Assembly (NCBI GenBank): GCA_021845885.1
Contig: JAJZVB010000006.1
Location: 1-34,839, forward strand
Direction: 5' to 3'
Source of the DNA: Pseudomonadota bacterium
GTDB taxonomy: Bacteria; Pseudomonadota; Gammaproteobacteria; Burkholderiales; JABEVD01
DNA: 34,839 bases
Shown: positions 12,924 to 21,355 of the stretch, piece by piece
How positions within the stretch are numbered: the stretch's first letter is position 1
Layout of the letters: each line of letters starts with the position of its first letter
The notes under the pieces: generated by a model
Seen by the model: only the letters and a program-made list of their open reading frames with translations
What the model was told of the DNA's origin: nothing
Database searches by the model: none
Position numbers and translations under genes: made by a program

Positions 12924-14081
12924 ATGAATATCCTGATGATATCCGACGTGTATTTCCCTCGCGTCAACGGCGTGTCGACTTCCATCGAGACGTTCCGCAA
13001 CGGACTTGCAAAAAGGGGGGCCAAAGTCACCCTGATAGCGCCGGCCTACAGCGACTCGCTCGAGCAGGAAGACATCATCCGGATTCCTTCCAGGAAGGTG
13101 TTGTTCGACCCGGAAGACAGAATGATGGCCTCCGACTCGATCAAGCGCCTTGCGCAGGATCTGGGGAAGAAGCAATTCGATCTCATCCACATCCAGACGC
13201 CATTCGTTGCGCACTATGCAGCCGTTTCCCTGGCGAAGGAACTGGGTCTTCCCACGGTCGTTACCTACCATACCTTTTTCGAGGAATATCTCTATCATTA
13301 CGTCCCTTTCCTTCCCGCAGCATGGATGCGCGGGCTCGCAAGGCGCTTTTCCAGGACGCAGTGCAACGCCGTCGATGCCATCGTGGTGCCCTCGTCCGCC
13401 ATGATGCAAACGCTCAAAAATTACGGCGTCGAAAAGCCCATGCATATCATTCCCACAGGAATACCCGAGGAAATGTTCATAAATGGGGAAAGGGAGGCAT
13501 TTAGGAAAAGGCACGGCATAGCGGAAAAGGCACCTGTTGCGCTTTTCGTGGGCAGGGTGGCCTTCGAGAAAAACGTCGAATTCCTTCTCCAGGCTGTCCG
13601 CCATGCCAGGAAGGAAATTCAGGACATTCTGCTGATCGTTGCAGGCGAGGGCCCTGCGCTCAAGTCCATAGAAAAGCAGCTCAGGGCATGGAGGCTTGGA
13701 GAAAACGTCAAGCTGATCGGATACATGGACAGGCAAAAACAGCTGAAGGATTGCTACAGCGCAGCGGATGCCTTCGTCTTCGCTTCCCGTACTGAAACAC
13801 AGGGGCTGGTTCTCCTGGAGGCGATGGCCGCAGGGCTTCCTGTCATTTCCACTGCACATATGGGGACTTGCGACATACTGAAACCGGGTTCGGGTTCGGT
13901 TGTGCCCGAAGACGACCCGGAAAGTTTTGCCAGGAGCATGGTAAAAGTATTGTCGGACAGCCAGTTGCGCCGCGCACTCGGCGTCCAGGCGAGAAGCTAT
14001 GCCGCTCAATGGCATTCTGGCGTCATGGCTGAAAAGATGATGAATTTGTATGAAAAACTGGCATCGGGGAGTTCAACCTAA
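12924..14081 (+). CDS. GT4-family glycosyltransferase
   Basis: A 385-residue GT-B fold, retaining glycosyltransferase of the GT4 type. The N-terminal domain starts 'MNILMISDVYFPRVNGVSTSIETF' (the glycine-containing acceptor-side loop) and has 'TYHTFFEEYLYHY' near residues 114-126. The donor domain has 'LFVGRVAFEKNVEFLLQA' (about 207-224) and the EX7E motif E291/E299 in 'ETQGLVLLEAMAAGLPV'. Relatives include glycolipid and mannosyl/glucosyl diacylglycerol synthases and exopolysaccharide transferases; the acceptor and sugar cannot be read from the sequence. It is 41 bp after glmS, so a link to UDP-sugar supply is possible but not shown. 'AGGAA' abuts the ATG, and TATAGT at 12912 may be a -10 element. 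Confidence 0.88.
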   Translation: MNILMISDVYFPRVNGVSTSIETFRNGLAKRGAKVTLIAPAYSDSLEQEDIIRIPSRKVLFDPEDRMMASDSIKRLAQDLGKKQFDLIHIQTPFVAHYAAVSLAKELGLPTVVTYHTFFEEYLYHYVPFLPAAWMRGLARRFSRTQCNAVDAIVVPSSAMMQTLKNYGVEKPMHIIPTGIPEEMFINGEREAFRKRHGIAEKAPVALFVGRVAFEKNVEFLLQAVRHARKEIQDILLIVAGEGPALKSIEKQLRAWRLGENVKLIGYMDRQKQLKDCYSAADAFVFASRTETQGLVLLEAMAAGLPVISTAHMGTCDILKPGSGSVVPEDDPESFARSMVKVLSDSQLRRALGVQARSYAAQWHSGVMAEKMMNLYEKLASGSST

Positions 14082-14120
14082 ACCGCTATTCCGGTAAGAT
14101 AGCACAATCTGCACAGGATC

Positions 14121-14891
14121 ATGGCGGTCATGGCGACCATAGCAGTCTTCAATCAGAAAGGGGGCGTCGGGAAAACGACGAGCACCCTGAACATTGCCTC
14201 GGCGCTCGCTGCGCTTGAAAGGAACCCGCTTGCGATCGACCTCGATCCCCAGGCCCACCTGACGCATTCCCTGGGTGTGGATCAGGCCACTTCCAACGGC
14301 ATATCCTCCTTTTTCAGGGACGAGCGCTCATTGCTCGATTTGGTCCAGTATCGCCCGTCCGGTTTGCGCGTCATTCCTGCGCACTCCGATCTTTCCAAGA
14401 TCGATGCGCTTTCAGGCAAGACGAGGAACGTGGCGTCACGGCTCAGGGAGGGCCTCTCGGAGCATCTTGCCAAGGAAAATGTCCCCATCCTCATCGATTG
14501 TTGCCCGATGCTGGGGATATTGTCGCTGAACGCCATCATTTCCTCGGACAAGGTGCTGATCCCGGTTTCAGCCGATTTCCTTTCCATGCAGGGCGTGCAG
14601 AAGGTGGTTGCGCTCCTCGACGTATTGCAGGGAAGATTCGGGCGCAGATTCGATTTCATGGTCGTGCTGACCCGGTTCGATTCCAGGCGCAAGCTTTCAT
14701 TCTCGATCTTTGACAAGCTCAAGGAAAAGTTCGGCGAAAAGGTGGCCGATACCCGTATCATGGAAAACGTGAGTCTGGCCGAAAGCCCGGCCTATGGCAG
14801 GGACGTTTTCGCGCATGCGCCTTCGAGCCAGGGCGCAAAGGACTATTTCGCGCTGACCCATGAATTGATCGAGAAAGGTTTTTTTTACTGA
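14121..14891 (+). CDS. Orphan ParA-like P-loop ATPase
   Basis: A 256-residue member of the ParA/MinD family. It has the deviant Walker A 'KGGVGKTT' (residues 13-20) with the signature lysine, 'IDLDPQAHLTHSLGV', and 'ILIDCCPMLGILSLNAI', where the usual DCPP is DCCP (126-129). 'VSADFLSMQGVQKVVALLDVL' and the C-terminal 'MENVSLAESPAYGRDVFAHAPSSQGAKDYFALTHEL' are typical for the soluble ParA branch. It has no ParB or other partner next to it, unlike parA at 1145. Orphan ParA proteins place cargo such as chemotaxis clusters, carboxysomes, pili or plasmids; which cargo applies is unknown. ATG 14130 is an alternative start. It overlaps the SDR gene tail to tail by 7 bp. Confidence 0.86.
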   Translation: MAVMATIAVFNQKGGVGKTTSTLNIASALAALERNPLAIDLDPQAHLTHSLGVDQATSNGISSFFRDERSLLDLVQYRPSGLRVIPAHSDLSKIDALSGKTRNVASRLREGLSEHLAKENVPILIDCCPMLGILSLNAIISSDKVLIPVSADFLSMQGVQKVVALLDVLQGRFGRRFDFMVVLTRFDSRRKLSFSIFDKLKEKFGEKVADTRIMENVSLAESPAYGRDVFAHAPSSQGAKDYFALTHELIEKGFFY

Positions 14892-15646
14892 ATCCTGGGC
14901 TTTCTGGGCGCTCTCGAAAACAGCAGGGCATGCAGCCTGTCTGGCAGCATGTTCAGGATTTTGCCGACGATCTTCATCTGCCACGGGAAAGTGTAAAAAA
15001 TTTTTCCTTCGGATACGGCCTTGATGATTTTTCTTGCAGCCGCGTCGGCCTTGACAAGAAAAGGCATGGGATAGGGATTGACATCCGTCATCGGCGTTTC
15101 CACATAGCCCGGGCAGATCGTGATCACTTCTATCCCGCTTCCGTAAAGCTCGGCCCTGAGCCCTTCAAGATAGCATATTACTGCAGCCTTTGAAGAAGAG
15201 TAGGCACTTGCTCCTGGAAGTCCCCTGAAGCCTGCGACGCTGGCCATCCCCACCAGCTTTCCCCGTCCATTCCTTTTCATCGCCTCGATATAGGGCTGAA
15301 AGGTCTTGACCATGCCGATCACGTTGGTGTCGAAAATATGCTGGAAAGTTTCGATGTCCTCGGCATGTTCGGTGAGATTGCCTATGCTTATCCCGGCATT
15401 GGCGATGACGATGTCGGGGCAGCCGAAGCGGGAAATGAAGTCGCTTGAAGCTTTATGCATGGCCTGGAGATCCCTGACATCTGCGCCATAAGCGACGCAT
15501 GAACCGGGCCAGCTTTCTTCGAGAGGGCTGAGCATGTCGATTCGCCTGGAAATCAGTCCGACAATATGACCTTCTTCGAGATAAAGCCTTGCAAGCTGGA
15601 ATCCGATTCCGCTCGACGCGCCGGTGATGACGATGCGCAGCTTCAT
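14885..15646 (-). CDS. Short-chain dehydrogenase/reductase (SDR), classical type
   Basis: A 253-residue NAD(P)-dependent oxidoreductase with a Rossmann fold. Cofactor motif 'TGASSGIG' is at residues 8-15, 'NAG' at 83-85, and the catalytic Ser-Tyr-Lys set appears as S136, Y149 and K153 ('SAYSSSK'). 'CPGYVETPMTD' is the conserved post-catalytic loop. The basic 'SRR' after the second strand suggests NADP(H) preference (inference). The substrate is unknown. The start overlaps the stop of the upstream DsbA-like gene as ATGA, so it is translated with the argS-SPOR-dsbA-dsbA2 group. A hydrophobic C-terminal part ('FPWQMKIVGKILNMLPDRLHALLF') may associate with membrane. Confidence 0.9.
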   Translation of the reverse strand: MKLRIVITGASSGIGFQLARLYLEEGHIVGLISRRIDMLSPLEESWPGSCVAYGADVRDLQAMHKASSDFISRFGCPDIVIANAGISIGNLTEHAEDIETFQHIFDTNVIGMVKTFQPYIEAMKRNGRGKLVGMASVAGFRGLPGASAYSSSKAAVICYLEGLRAELYGSGIEVITICPGYVETPMTDVNPYPMPFLVKADAAARKIIKAVSEGKIFYTFPWQMKIVGKILNMLPDRLHALLFSRAPRKPRIQ

Positions 15647-16236
15647 TTGCGCTGCATTTTTTTCGCCATATCGATGAGCTCGTCGAGGCGATCTTCGTCA
15701 GCGAGATTGCCTAGGACGAGAAACTTTCCGTCGACGACAAGGGAAGGCACGCCGGATATGCCCAGCTTGCGCGCCAGATCTTCCGATTCCATGATTCTGC
15801 TTCTGACCAGCTTGGAATGATAGACCGACTTGAATTTTTCAGCATCGACGCCCTGGCTGCCTATCCAGCCGAACAACACTTCCTCGCTGTTCAGATCGAT
15901 TCCCTGATGCATGGCCTGAAATATCCGGCTTCTCAGCCTATCTTCCTGCCCGAGTATGGAAAGCGCATAGTAGGTGCGGGCAAGGGGAAGCCATGAAGAT
16001 CTGAAAGCCGGGATGCGAACCACCCTGATATCCCTCCTACCCTGCAGCCAGTTGTTCAGGAAAGGCTCCAGATCAAGGCATTCCGGGCATCCATAGTAGA
16101 AGAATTCGATCAGCTCGATTTTCTTTTCGTGAATCTGAAGCGGAGGATCAATGGGCAGGTAATCTTTTCCCGCTTCGGGCTGAGCATGGGCCAGGAAGGA
16201 AATCGGAAGCAGCAGGGCCGCCGCGTACCGCTTCAA
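15643..16236 (-). CDS. DsbA-like thiol:disulfide interchange protein with CPEC active site
   Basis: A 197-residue thioredoxin-fold protein with a helical insertion, predicted to be periplasmic: signal peptide 'MKRYAAALLLPISFLAHAQ'. The active site is C50-P-E-C53 in 'EFFYYGCPECLDLEP', and the cis-proline loop reads 'GVPSLVVDG'. It is a paralogue of the upstream dsbA (same length, shared 'IELIEFFYYGCP', 'LARTYYAL' and 'VPSLVVDGKFL' blocks). The acidic Glu between the cysteines in place of His should stabilise the N-terminal cysteine less as a thiolate, so its redox role may differ from DsbA (inference). Both ends overlap neighbours by 4 bp (ATGA). It may be a specialised oxidase or a partner for particular substrates. 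Confidence 0.88.
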   Translation of the reverse strand: MKRYAAALLLPISFLAHAQPEAGKDYLPIDPPLQIHEKKIELIEFFYYGCPECLDLEPFLNNWLQGRRDIRVVRIPAFRSSWLPLARTYYALSILGQEDRLRSRIFQAMHQGIDLNSEEVLFGWIGSQGVDAEKFKSVYHSKLVRSRIMESEDLARKLGISGVPSLVVDGKFLVLGNLADEDRLDELIDMAKKMQRK

Positions 16237-16847
16237 TGCCTGGCAGCCCTGGCCATCTGGATCAGCTTGTCGAGCTCGGTGATCGTTCCCGGAAGGGATC
16301 TTGTGAGTTCGGGGGAGGTCAGATATTTTCCATCGACGACCAATGAAGGCGTCCCCATGATGCCATAGCTTCGCGTCATTTGTTTCGACTTGTTGACATC
16401 CACCTGGGTGGTGAAGGAGGCATAGGCAGCGGAAAGCTTGCCCCGGTCGACTCCCCGCTTCGCAGCCCAGTCGAGCAGGGTGTTTTCGTCGCCGAGATCG
16501 ATATTCTGGACCTGGACCGCATCGTATACGGCGCCGTGCAGCCTGGGCTCCAGCCCCATGACATCAAGCGCATAATAGGTCTTCGCGAGTTTCATCCACT
16601 CGTCGTTGAATATGGTCGGAACATAGCGGAACTCGACATCCTTGGGCAGCTTCTTGAGCCAGAGATCGAGGTATTTCTGCAGGTGATAGCAGTGTGGGCA
16701 GCCGTAATAGAAAAATTCGAGCACTTCGATCTTCTTCCCGCTCGTTGTCGGTTGGGGGGGATTGACGAGCGAATAACCCTGGTCGGCCTGAGCCATCGGG
16801 AGCCAGGAAAGAAATAACAGAAAAACCACGGAATAAAAGAATTTCAT
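16233..16847 (-). CDS. dsbA: DsbA, periplasmic thiol:disulfide oxidase (CPHC)
   Basis: DsbA introduces disulfide bonds into exported proteins and is re-oxidised by DsbB. The 204-residue precursor has signal peptide 'MKFFYSVVFLLFLSWLPMAQA', the canonical active site C50-P-H-C53 in 'EFFYYGCPHCYHLQ', and cis-Pro loop 'GTPSLVVDG'. Length and layout fit betaproteobacterial DsbA. A very good ribosome site AGGAGGG lies at the right distance upstream and overlaps the stop of the SPOR gene. The gene is translationally coupled to the CPEC paralogue. No dsbB is present in the window. Confidence 0.94.
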   Translation of the reverse strand: MKFFYSVVFLLFLSWLPMAQADQGYSLVNPPQPTTSGKKIEVLEFFYYGCPHCYHLQKYLDLWLKKLPKDVEFRYVPTIFNDEWMKLAKTYYALDVMGLEPRLHGAVYDAVQVQNIDLGDENTLLDWAAKRGVDRGKLSAAYASFTTQVDVNKSKQMTRSYGIMGTPSLVVDGKYLTSPELTRSLPGTITELDKLIQMARAARH

Positions 16848-16856
16848 GAGACCCTC

Positions 16857-17429
16857 CTATGGGCTCGTTTCCTTGATCTTGACGACGCTTGCAGCGATGC
16901 CGTTCTGCTGCAGCTCCTCCTGGGCTTTCCCCAGGTCGTCCTGGTTTTGATAGGGGCCGATGCGCACCCTGTACTTCGAATCGGCCCCGCTCCCCGTTTG
17001 AATCTCAGACTCGAGGCCCAGCATGGCGAGCTTGGCCTTCATATTGTCCGCATCTTCCCGTTTCTGGAAAGCGCCGGCCTGGAGATAATAGCTCTCGACA
17101 GCAGGGGCGGCGGGCGCAGCGGGTGCTGCCGGCTCGGCGGGTGCCGCATTCTGGGGAGCCGGGTTTTCCTGGCCAGGCAGGATTTTGTAGAAATCGAACT
17201 TGGGCTTGTTGTCGGATTGGGCCGAATCCGGCTTGGGGGGGGGGATCTTGGCGGGCTGGTTCTCGGTCTGTTCATTGCGATTGACAAAAGGGCTGGGCAT
17301 TTTGTTGATATACCAGGCCACGCCGAGCGAAATCCCGATGCCGAGAATAAGCCCGATCAGGATGCCGGCGAACATCGATCCGCCCCGAGCAGGTCTGCCA
17401 TTCGATTTCGGTTTGTAGTCTCTGCTCAT
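16857..17429 (-). CDS. SPOR-domain, single-pass membrane protein (FtsN/DedD-like)
   Basis: From ATG 17429 (MSRDYKPKSNG) this is 190 residues: a short basic cytoplasmic N-terminus, one membrane helix ('MFAGILIGLILGIGISLGVAWYI'), a proline/alanine-rich periplasmic linker ('AAPAEPAAPAAPAAPA') and a C-terminal SPOR domain ('ESYYLQAGAFQKREDADNMKAKLAMLGLESEIQ...YRVRIGPYQNQDDLGKAQEEL'). SPOR domains bind denuded glycan strands at division septa, so a role in cell division or septal peptidoglycan is likely. The layout is like FtsN but the linker lacks a recognisable FtsN E-domain, so I give no symbol. The ORF track starts at GTG 17441, which overlaps the argS stop as GTGA; either start is possible. 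argS-SPOR-dsbA order is common in betaproteobacteria as far as I recall. Confidence 0.88.
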   Translation of the reverse strand: MSRDYKPKSNGRPARGGSMFAGILIGLILGIGISLGVAWYINKMPSPFVNRNEQTENQPAKIPPPKPDSAQSDNKPKFDFYKILPGQENPAPQNAAPAEPAAPAAPAAPAVESYYLQAGAFQKREDADNMKAKLAMLGLESEIQTGSGADSKYRVRIGPYQNQDDLGKAQEELQQNGIAASVVKIKETSP

Positions 17430-17437
17430 AGTACTCT

Positions 17438-19165
17438 TCACATTTTTTCAGGGGCGCTCACCCCGAGCAATTCCAGGCCATTGCGGATCACCTGTTTCAC
17501 GGCTGCGATGAGGGAAAGCCGCGCAAGCTTTACCGCTTCATCCTGCACCAGAAAATGGGAGGCGTTGTAATAGCTGTGGAATTCGGATGCCAGGTCTTTG
17601 AGGTAGAAGGCGATCAAATGAGGCGAAAGTTCCCTTGCAGCGCTTTCTATCAGGGAGGGATAGTCGATCAGACTTTGCAGCAGTATCAGCTCGTGATCGT
17701 CGGAAAGCCGATTTGCATCGGCTTCATTCAGGCATTCAGGATCGCCCCCCCATTGATCGAGAACGCTGGCAATCCGCGCATGCGCATACTGGACATAATA
17801 CACGGGGTTCTCGTTGCTTTGCGATTTGGCGAGATCGAGATCGAAATCCAGATGCTGGTCGCATTTTCTCAGCACATAGAAAAACCTCGCCGCGTCGTTT
17901 CCGACTTCCTTTCTCAGCTCCCTCAGCGTGACGAAATCGCCGCTTCGGGTGGACATGGAAGCCTTCTTGCCTTCCCTGTAAAGGACCGCGAACTGCACCA
18001 GGGCGATGTCGAGCCTCTCGGCCGGTGCCCCTGCGGCAAGAAGCGCCCCCTTGACCCGGGCGATATAGCCGTGGTGATCGGCGCCCCAGATGTCGATGAC
18101 GCGGTCGAAGCCGCGCTCGAATTTGTTGAGGTGATAGGCGATATCGGGGGCGAAGTAGGTATAAAGCCCGTTCTCCCTCTGCACGACCCTGTCCTTCTCG
18201 TCGCCGAATTGGGTGGAGCGGAACCATTTGGCCCCATCCTGAACGTAAATATGTCCCCTTTCCTCGAGCAGCTTGATTGCGCGCTCCACCATGCCGCTGT
18301 CGAAAAGCGACTGCTCCGAGAACCATGAATCGAAAACAACTCCGAATTCGAGCAGGTCGTTGCGGCAATCGCCGAGCTGCTCGTTCAGGACGAAATCGTG
18401 AATGTACTGGTAGTCCTGATCCAGAAGCTTCTTCGCATTCTTGATCAGGCTGTCGAGATAGGCGTCCTCGTCGGAAACCTCAACCGGTATGTCGTAGAGA
18501 ACCGCTCCGGGAGGATGCCTGTAGCGGTCGCCATGGGCTTCGTGAATAAGATGCGCCATGTCCCTGACGTAACTTCCCTGGTAGGCGTTGGGCGGGAAAA
18601 GGATGTCGACGCCGACGATTTCGAGATAGCGAAGCCAGGTGGAAAGCGTCAGGATGTCCATCTGCCTTCCCGCATCGTTCACGTAATATTCCCGCACCAC
18701 CTCGAATCCTGCGGCATTCAACAGGTTGGCAAGGCTTGCCCCGAATGCGGCACCCCGCCCGTGCCCGACATGAAGGGGGCCGGTGGGATTGGCCGAGACG
18801 AATTCGACCTGAACCTTTTTCCCCGAGCCGATGGCGCTTTTTCCAAAGGCTTCCCTGCTTTTCAGGATATGCTTCAAAACGAGCTGCTTGGAAGATTTTT
18901 TGAGGAAAACGTTGATGAACCCTGCTCCGGCCACCTCCATTTTTTCGACATGCTCGGAAGGGGGGATGATGTCCAATATTTCGGATGCGACCTGTCTGGG
19001 ATTCTTCTTCAGCAATTTCGCAAGCTGCATGGCGATATTGCACGCATAATCGCCATGAACGGCGAGCTTGGGCCGCTCGAGATGGATTTCAGGCGCAATC
19101 GGAGAAATCTGTTCGGCTGCCTTGGAAAAAAGCGCAATGAGATGAGTTTTGAAATCGGGTGTCAT
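17438..19165 (-). CDS. argS: Arginyl-tRNA synthetase
   Basis: ArgRS charges tRNA-Arg with arginine and is a class I synthetase that needs tRNA for activation. From ATG 19165 it has 575 residues. The N-terminal Add-1 domain is followed by the HIGH motif as 'HVGHGRG' (132-138) preceded by 'VEFVSANPTGP'. The KMSKS loop is the relaxed form 'KASMSTRSGD', common in ArgRS, and the C-terminal DALR anticodon domain ('YYVQYAHARIASVL...LARLSLIAAVKQVIRNGLELLGV') is complete. The ORF track TTG start (19174) adds three residues and lies within a consensus -10 TATAAT, so ATG 19165 is preferred. It is 27 bp downstream of priA. Confidence 0.97.
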   Translation of the reverse strand: MTPDFKTHLIALFSKAAEQISPIAPEIHLERPKLAVHGDYACNIAMQLAKLLKKNPRQVASEILDIIPPSEHVEKMEVAGAGFINVFLKKSSKQLVLKHILKSREAFGKSAIGSGKKVQVEFVSANPTGPLHVGHGRGAAFGASLANLLNAAGFEVVREYYVNDAGRQMDILTLSTWLRYLEIVGVDILFPPNAYQGSYVRDMAHLIHEAHGDRYRHPPGAVLYDIPVEVSDEDAYLDSLIKNAKKLLDQDYQYIHDFVLNEQLGDCRNDLLEFGVVFDSWFSEQSLFDSGMVERAIKLLEERGHIYVQDGAKWFRSTQFGDEKDRVVQRENGLYTYFAPDIAYHLNKFERGFDRVIDIWGADHHGYIARVKGALLAAGAPAERLDIALVQFAVLYREGKKASMSTRSGDFVTLRELRKEVGNDAARFFYVLRKCDQHLDFDLDLAKSQSNENPVYYVQYAHARIASVLDQWGGDPECLNEADANRLSDDHELILLQSLIDYPSLIESAARELSPHLIAFYLKDLASEFHSYYNASHFLVQDEAVKLARLSLIAAVKQVIRNGLELLGVSAPEKM

Positions 19166-19173
19166 GGTTGGCA

Positions 19174-19179
19174 ATTATA
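19174..19179 (-). promoter_or_regulatory. Consensus -10 element before argS
   Basis: The minus strand reads TATAAT here, eight bases before the argS ATG at 19165. Transcription would begin at or within a few bases of the start codon. No good -35 hexamer is seen at 16-18 bp (GGAGTT region), so strength is uncertain. Confidence 0.4.
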
Positions 19180-19192
19180 GCTTCACAGCCGC

Positions 19193-21355
19193 CTAAAACT
19201 CCAGGGGATCGACGTCGACATGCCATCTTACCGTGCGGTTGGAGGAATTCAGCCCGGGAAGAAGCGTGTCCAGGAATTCCTGCAGCTTCTTTCTAAAGGG
19301 GGACTGGAACAGGATTTGAGCCCTTTCCATGTTGCCCAGGCGCGCCATGGAGGCCGGAGCCGGATCGAATACCGTGACCTCTCCGGCGAGATTCGAGGCG
19401 ATTGCGGAAACATGCCCGAGAAAGGCCATGGCTTGCTCGATTGACGCGGATTCGGCCCGGATCAGCGCCTGGTGCACATAGGGGGGGAAGCCCGCCGCTT
19501 TCCTTTCCTCGAGGAGGAGCTCGGCCATGGCCCGGTAATCGTGATGTTTGAGCGCAACATAGAGGGGATGGTCAATGAATTCGGTCTGGATCAGCACCTC
19601 CCCGGGGGAACCGGCGCGCCCCGCCCTTCCTGAAACCTGGGCGAGCTGCGCGAAAAGGCGCTCCGAAGCCCGAAAATCGCTACTGTAGAGAGAGGCGTCG
19701 GGATTCAGTATGCCGACCAGCGTCAGATTCGGAAAATCATGCCCTTTCGCCAGAATCTGAGTTCCGACCAGAATATCGGCTTCCCCCCGCCTGATTTTCT
19801 GCAGCATTTCATTCCAGGATTTCTTTTTCCTGATGCTGTCCCTGTCGATCCTGAGGATTCGGGCATGGGGAAAATGACCCAGGAGTTCGGACTCGATTCT
19901 CTGCGTGCCGTGGCCCACCGGCTTGAGATCCAGGTTTCCGCAATGCGGGCAGGTCTGCACGATCTTTTCTTCGTGGCCGCAGTAATGGCAGCGTAGCCTG
20001 CCTTCCTTCAAATGCAGCACCAGCCTGGAAGAGCATCGCTTGCAGTCGGGTGTCCAGGAACAGGAACTGCAGATCAGCGCGGGAGAATAGCCTCTGCGGT
20101 TGATGAAGATCAGGCTTTGTTCCTTTCTTTCGAGGCGCAGGGAAACCGCCTTGATGAGTTTTTCGCTCAAGCCCCCATGGCGTTTTTCTGATCTGAGGTC
20201 GACAAAATGAACTTCCGGAAGCCTGGCCTCGAGTACGGCGCGCGTCTTGAGTTCAAGCAGCCGGTAGCGTCCCTTCATGGCGCTGAAATAGCTTTCTAGA
20301 GAAGGCGTGGCGGACCCCAGAATGACCGGAATGTTCTCCCGCTTGGCGCGCATCACGGCGACATCCCTTGCGCTATAGCGCAATCCTTCCTGCTGCTTGA
20401 AGGAGGCGTCATGCTCTTCGTCGACGACGATCAGACCCAGCGAAAAGAAAGGCGTGAATACCGCAAGTCGGGTGCCGAGGACGATTCTGGCTTGTCCGGT
20501 CTGGGCTTTCAGCCAGTTCTGCACCCTTTCCGTGTCGCTGAGTCCGCTGTGCAGGCTGGCAATCGATGTGCCCGGGAATCTCGATTTGAAAACCTGTTCA
20601 AGATGGGGGGTGAGATTGATTTCCGGAACAAGAAAAAGAACCTGCCTGCCCATCTGCAATATTCTCGAAATGACCTGCAAATAGACCTCGGTTTTCCCGC
20701 TTCCCGTGACGCCGAAGAGCAGCCAGGGATGAAAGCCGGACAGATTTCCGAGGATGCCTGAAACTGCATTGTGTTGCGATTCGTTCAGGACCGGATGGGG
20801 AGCGATCTCGATGGGCGCGGGTTTTCCCGGAGCGGCTTCGGCAAATCCCAGGTCGAGCAGCTTCCTGATCGAAGGGAGAGGAAATTCCGTCCTCAGGGAA
20901 TTCATGGAAAGCACGGGATTAACTCTCAAGGAATCGAGCAGCCTGTTCAGGTTTCTGCCTCGCGGCTGCGCCATTCTGCCGGCTTCGGTAAGCGAAAGAA
21001 AAAGATCCTGTTTCAATTCTAGGGGTTCTAACGTCTTCAATTTGGCAGGCAGTGCGTTCATGACGACGGAACCGATCGGATGATGATAATAGCCGCTGCA
21101 GAAGCGGAAAAGATCGAGCAGATTGCGGTCCAGGGGAGGGTTTTCACGGAAAATCCGGAAAGCGGGCTTCAGCCTGTTTTCCGGGACTTCGGAATGGCTG
21201 CCGACTTCCAGGACGATACCTGCGATCTGTTTTTTTCCGAAGGGTACGATCACCCTGCGGCCTATGTCCTCGCTGGAGGCTTCGGCAAGGTAATCGAACA
21301 GGCCGGGGACCGGGACGTCGATGGCGATCCTGATGATTTTATGGATTTTATCCAA
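19193..21355 (-). CDS. priA: PriA, primosomal replication-restart helicase
   Basis: PriA recognises abandoned forks and D-loops and reloads the replicative helicase. The 720-residue protein has an N-terminal DNA-binding domain, helicase motif I 'GVTGSGKT' (215-222), 'DEEHDASFKQQEGLRYSARDVAVMRA' (motif II and the aromatic-rich loop), 'LGSATPS' (motif III), the zinc-binding cysteines 'CSSC', 'CKRC', 'CHYC' and 'CPHC', and C-terminal motifs 'GTQILAKGHDFPNLTLV' and 'QVSGRAGRAG'. The in-frame region upstream hits a TAA 14 codons earlier with no ATG or GTG, so TTG 21355 (MDKIHKIIRIAID) is the likely start, a rare start that keeps expression low. The origin-like region lies immediately upstream. Confidence 0.96.
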   Translation of the reverse strand: MDKIHKIIRIAIDVPVPGLFDYLAEASSEDIGRRVIVPFGKKQIAGIVLEVGSHSEVPENRLKPAFRIFRENPPLDRNLLDLFRFCSGYYHHPIGSVVMNALPAKLKTLEPLELKQDLFLSLTEAGRMAQPRGRNLNRLLDSLRVNPVLSMNSLRTEFPLPSIRKLLDLGFAEAAPGKPAPIEIAPHPVLNESQHNAVSGILGNLSGFHPWLLFGVTGSGKTEVYLQVISRILQMGRQVLFLVPEINLTPHLEQVFKSRFPGTSIASLHSGLSDTERVQNWLKAQTGQARIVLGTRLAVFTPFFSLGLIVVDEEHDASFKQQEGLRYSARDVAVMRAKRENIPVILGSATPSLESYFSAMKGRYRLLELKTRAVLEARLPEVHFVDLRSEKRHGGLSEKLIKAVSLRLERKEQSLIFINRRGYSPALICSSCSWTPDCKRCSSRLVLHLKEGRLRCHYCGHEEKIVQTCPHCGNLDLKPVGHGTQRIESELLGHFPHARILRIDRDSIRKKKSWNEMLQKIRRGEADILVGTQILAKGHDFPNLTLVGILNPDASLYSSDFRASERLFAQLAQVSGRAGRAGSPGEVLIQTEFIDHPLYVALKHHDYRAMAELLLEERKAAGFPPYVHQALIRAESASIEQAMAFLGHVSAIASNLAGEVTVFDPAPASMARLGNMERAQILFQSPFRKKLQEFLDTLLPGLNSSNRTVRWHVDVDPLEF

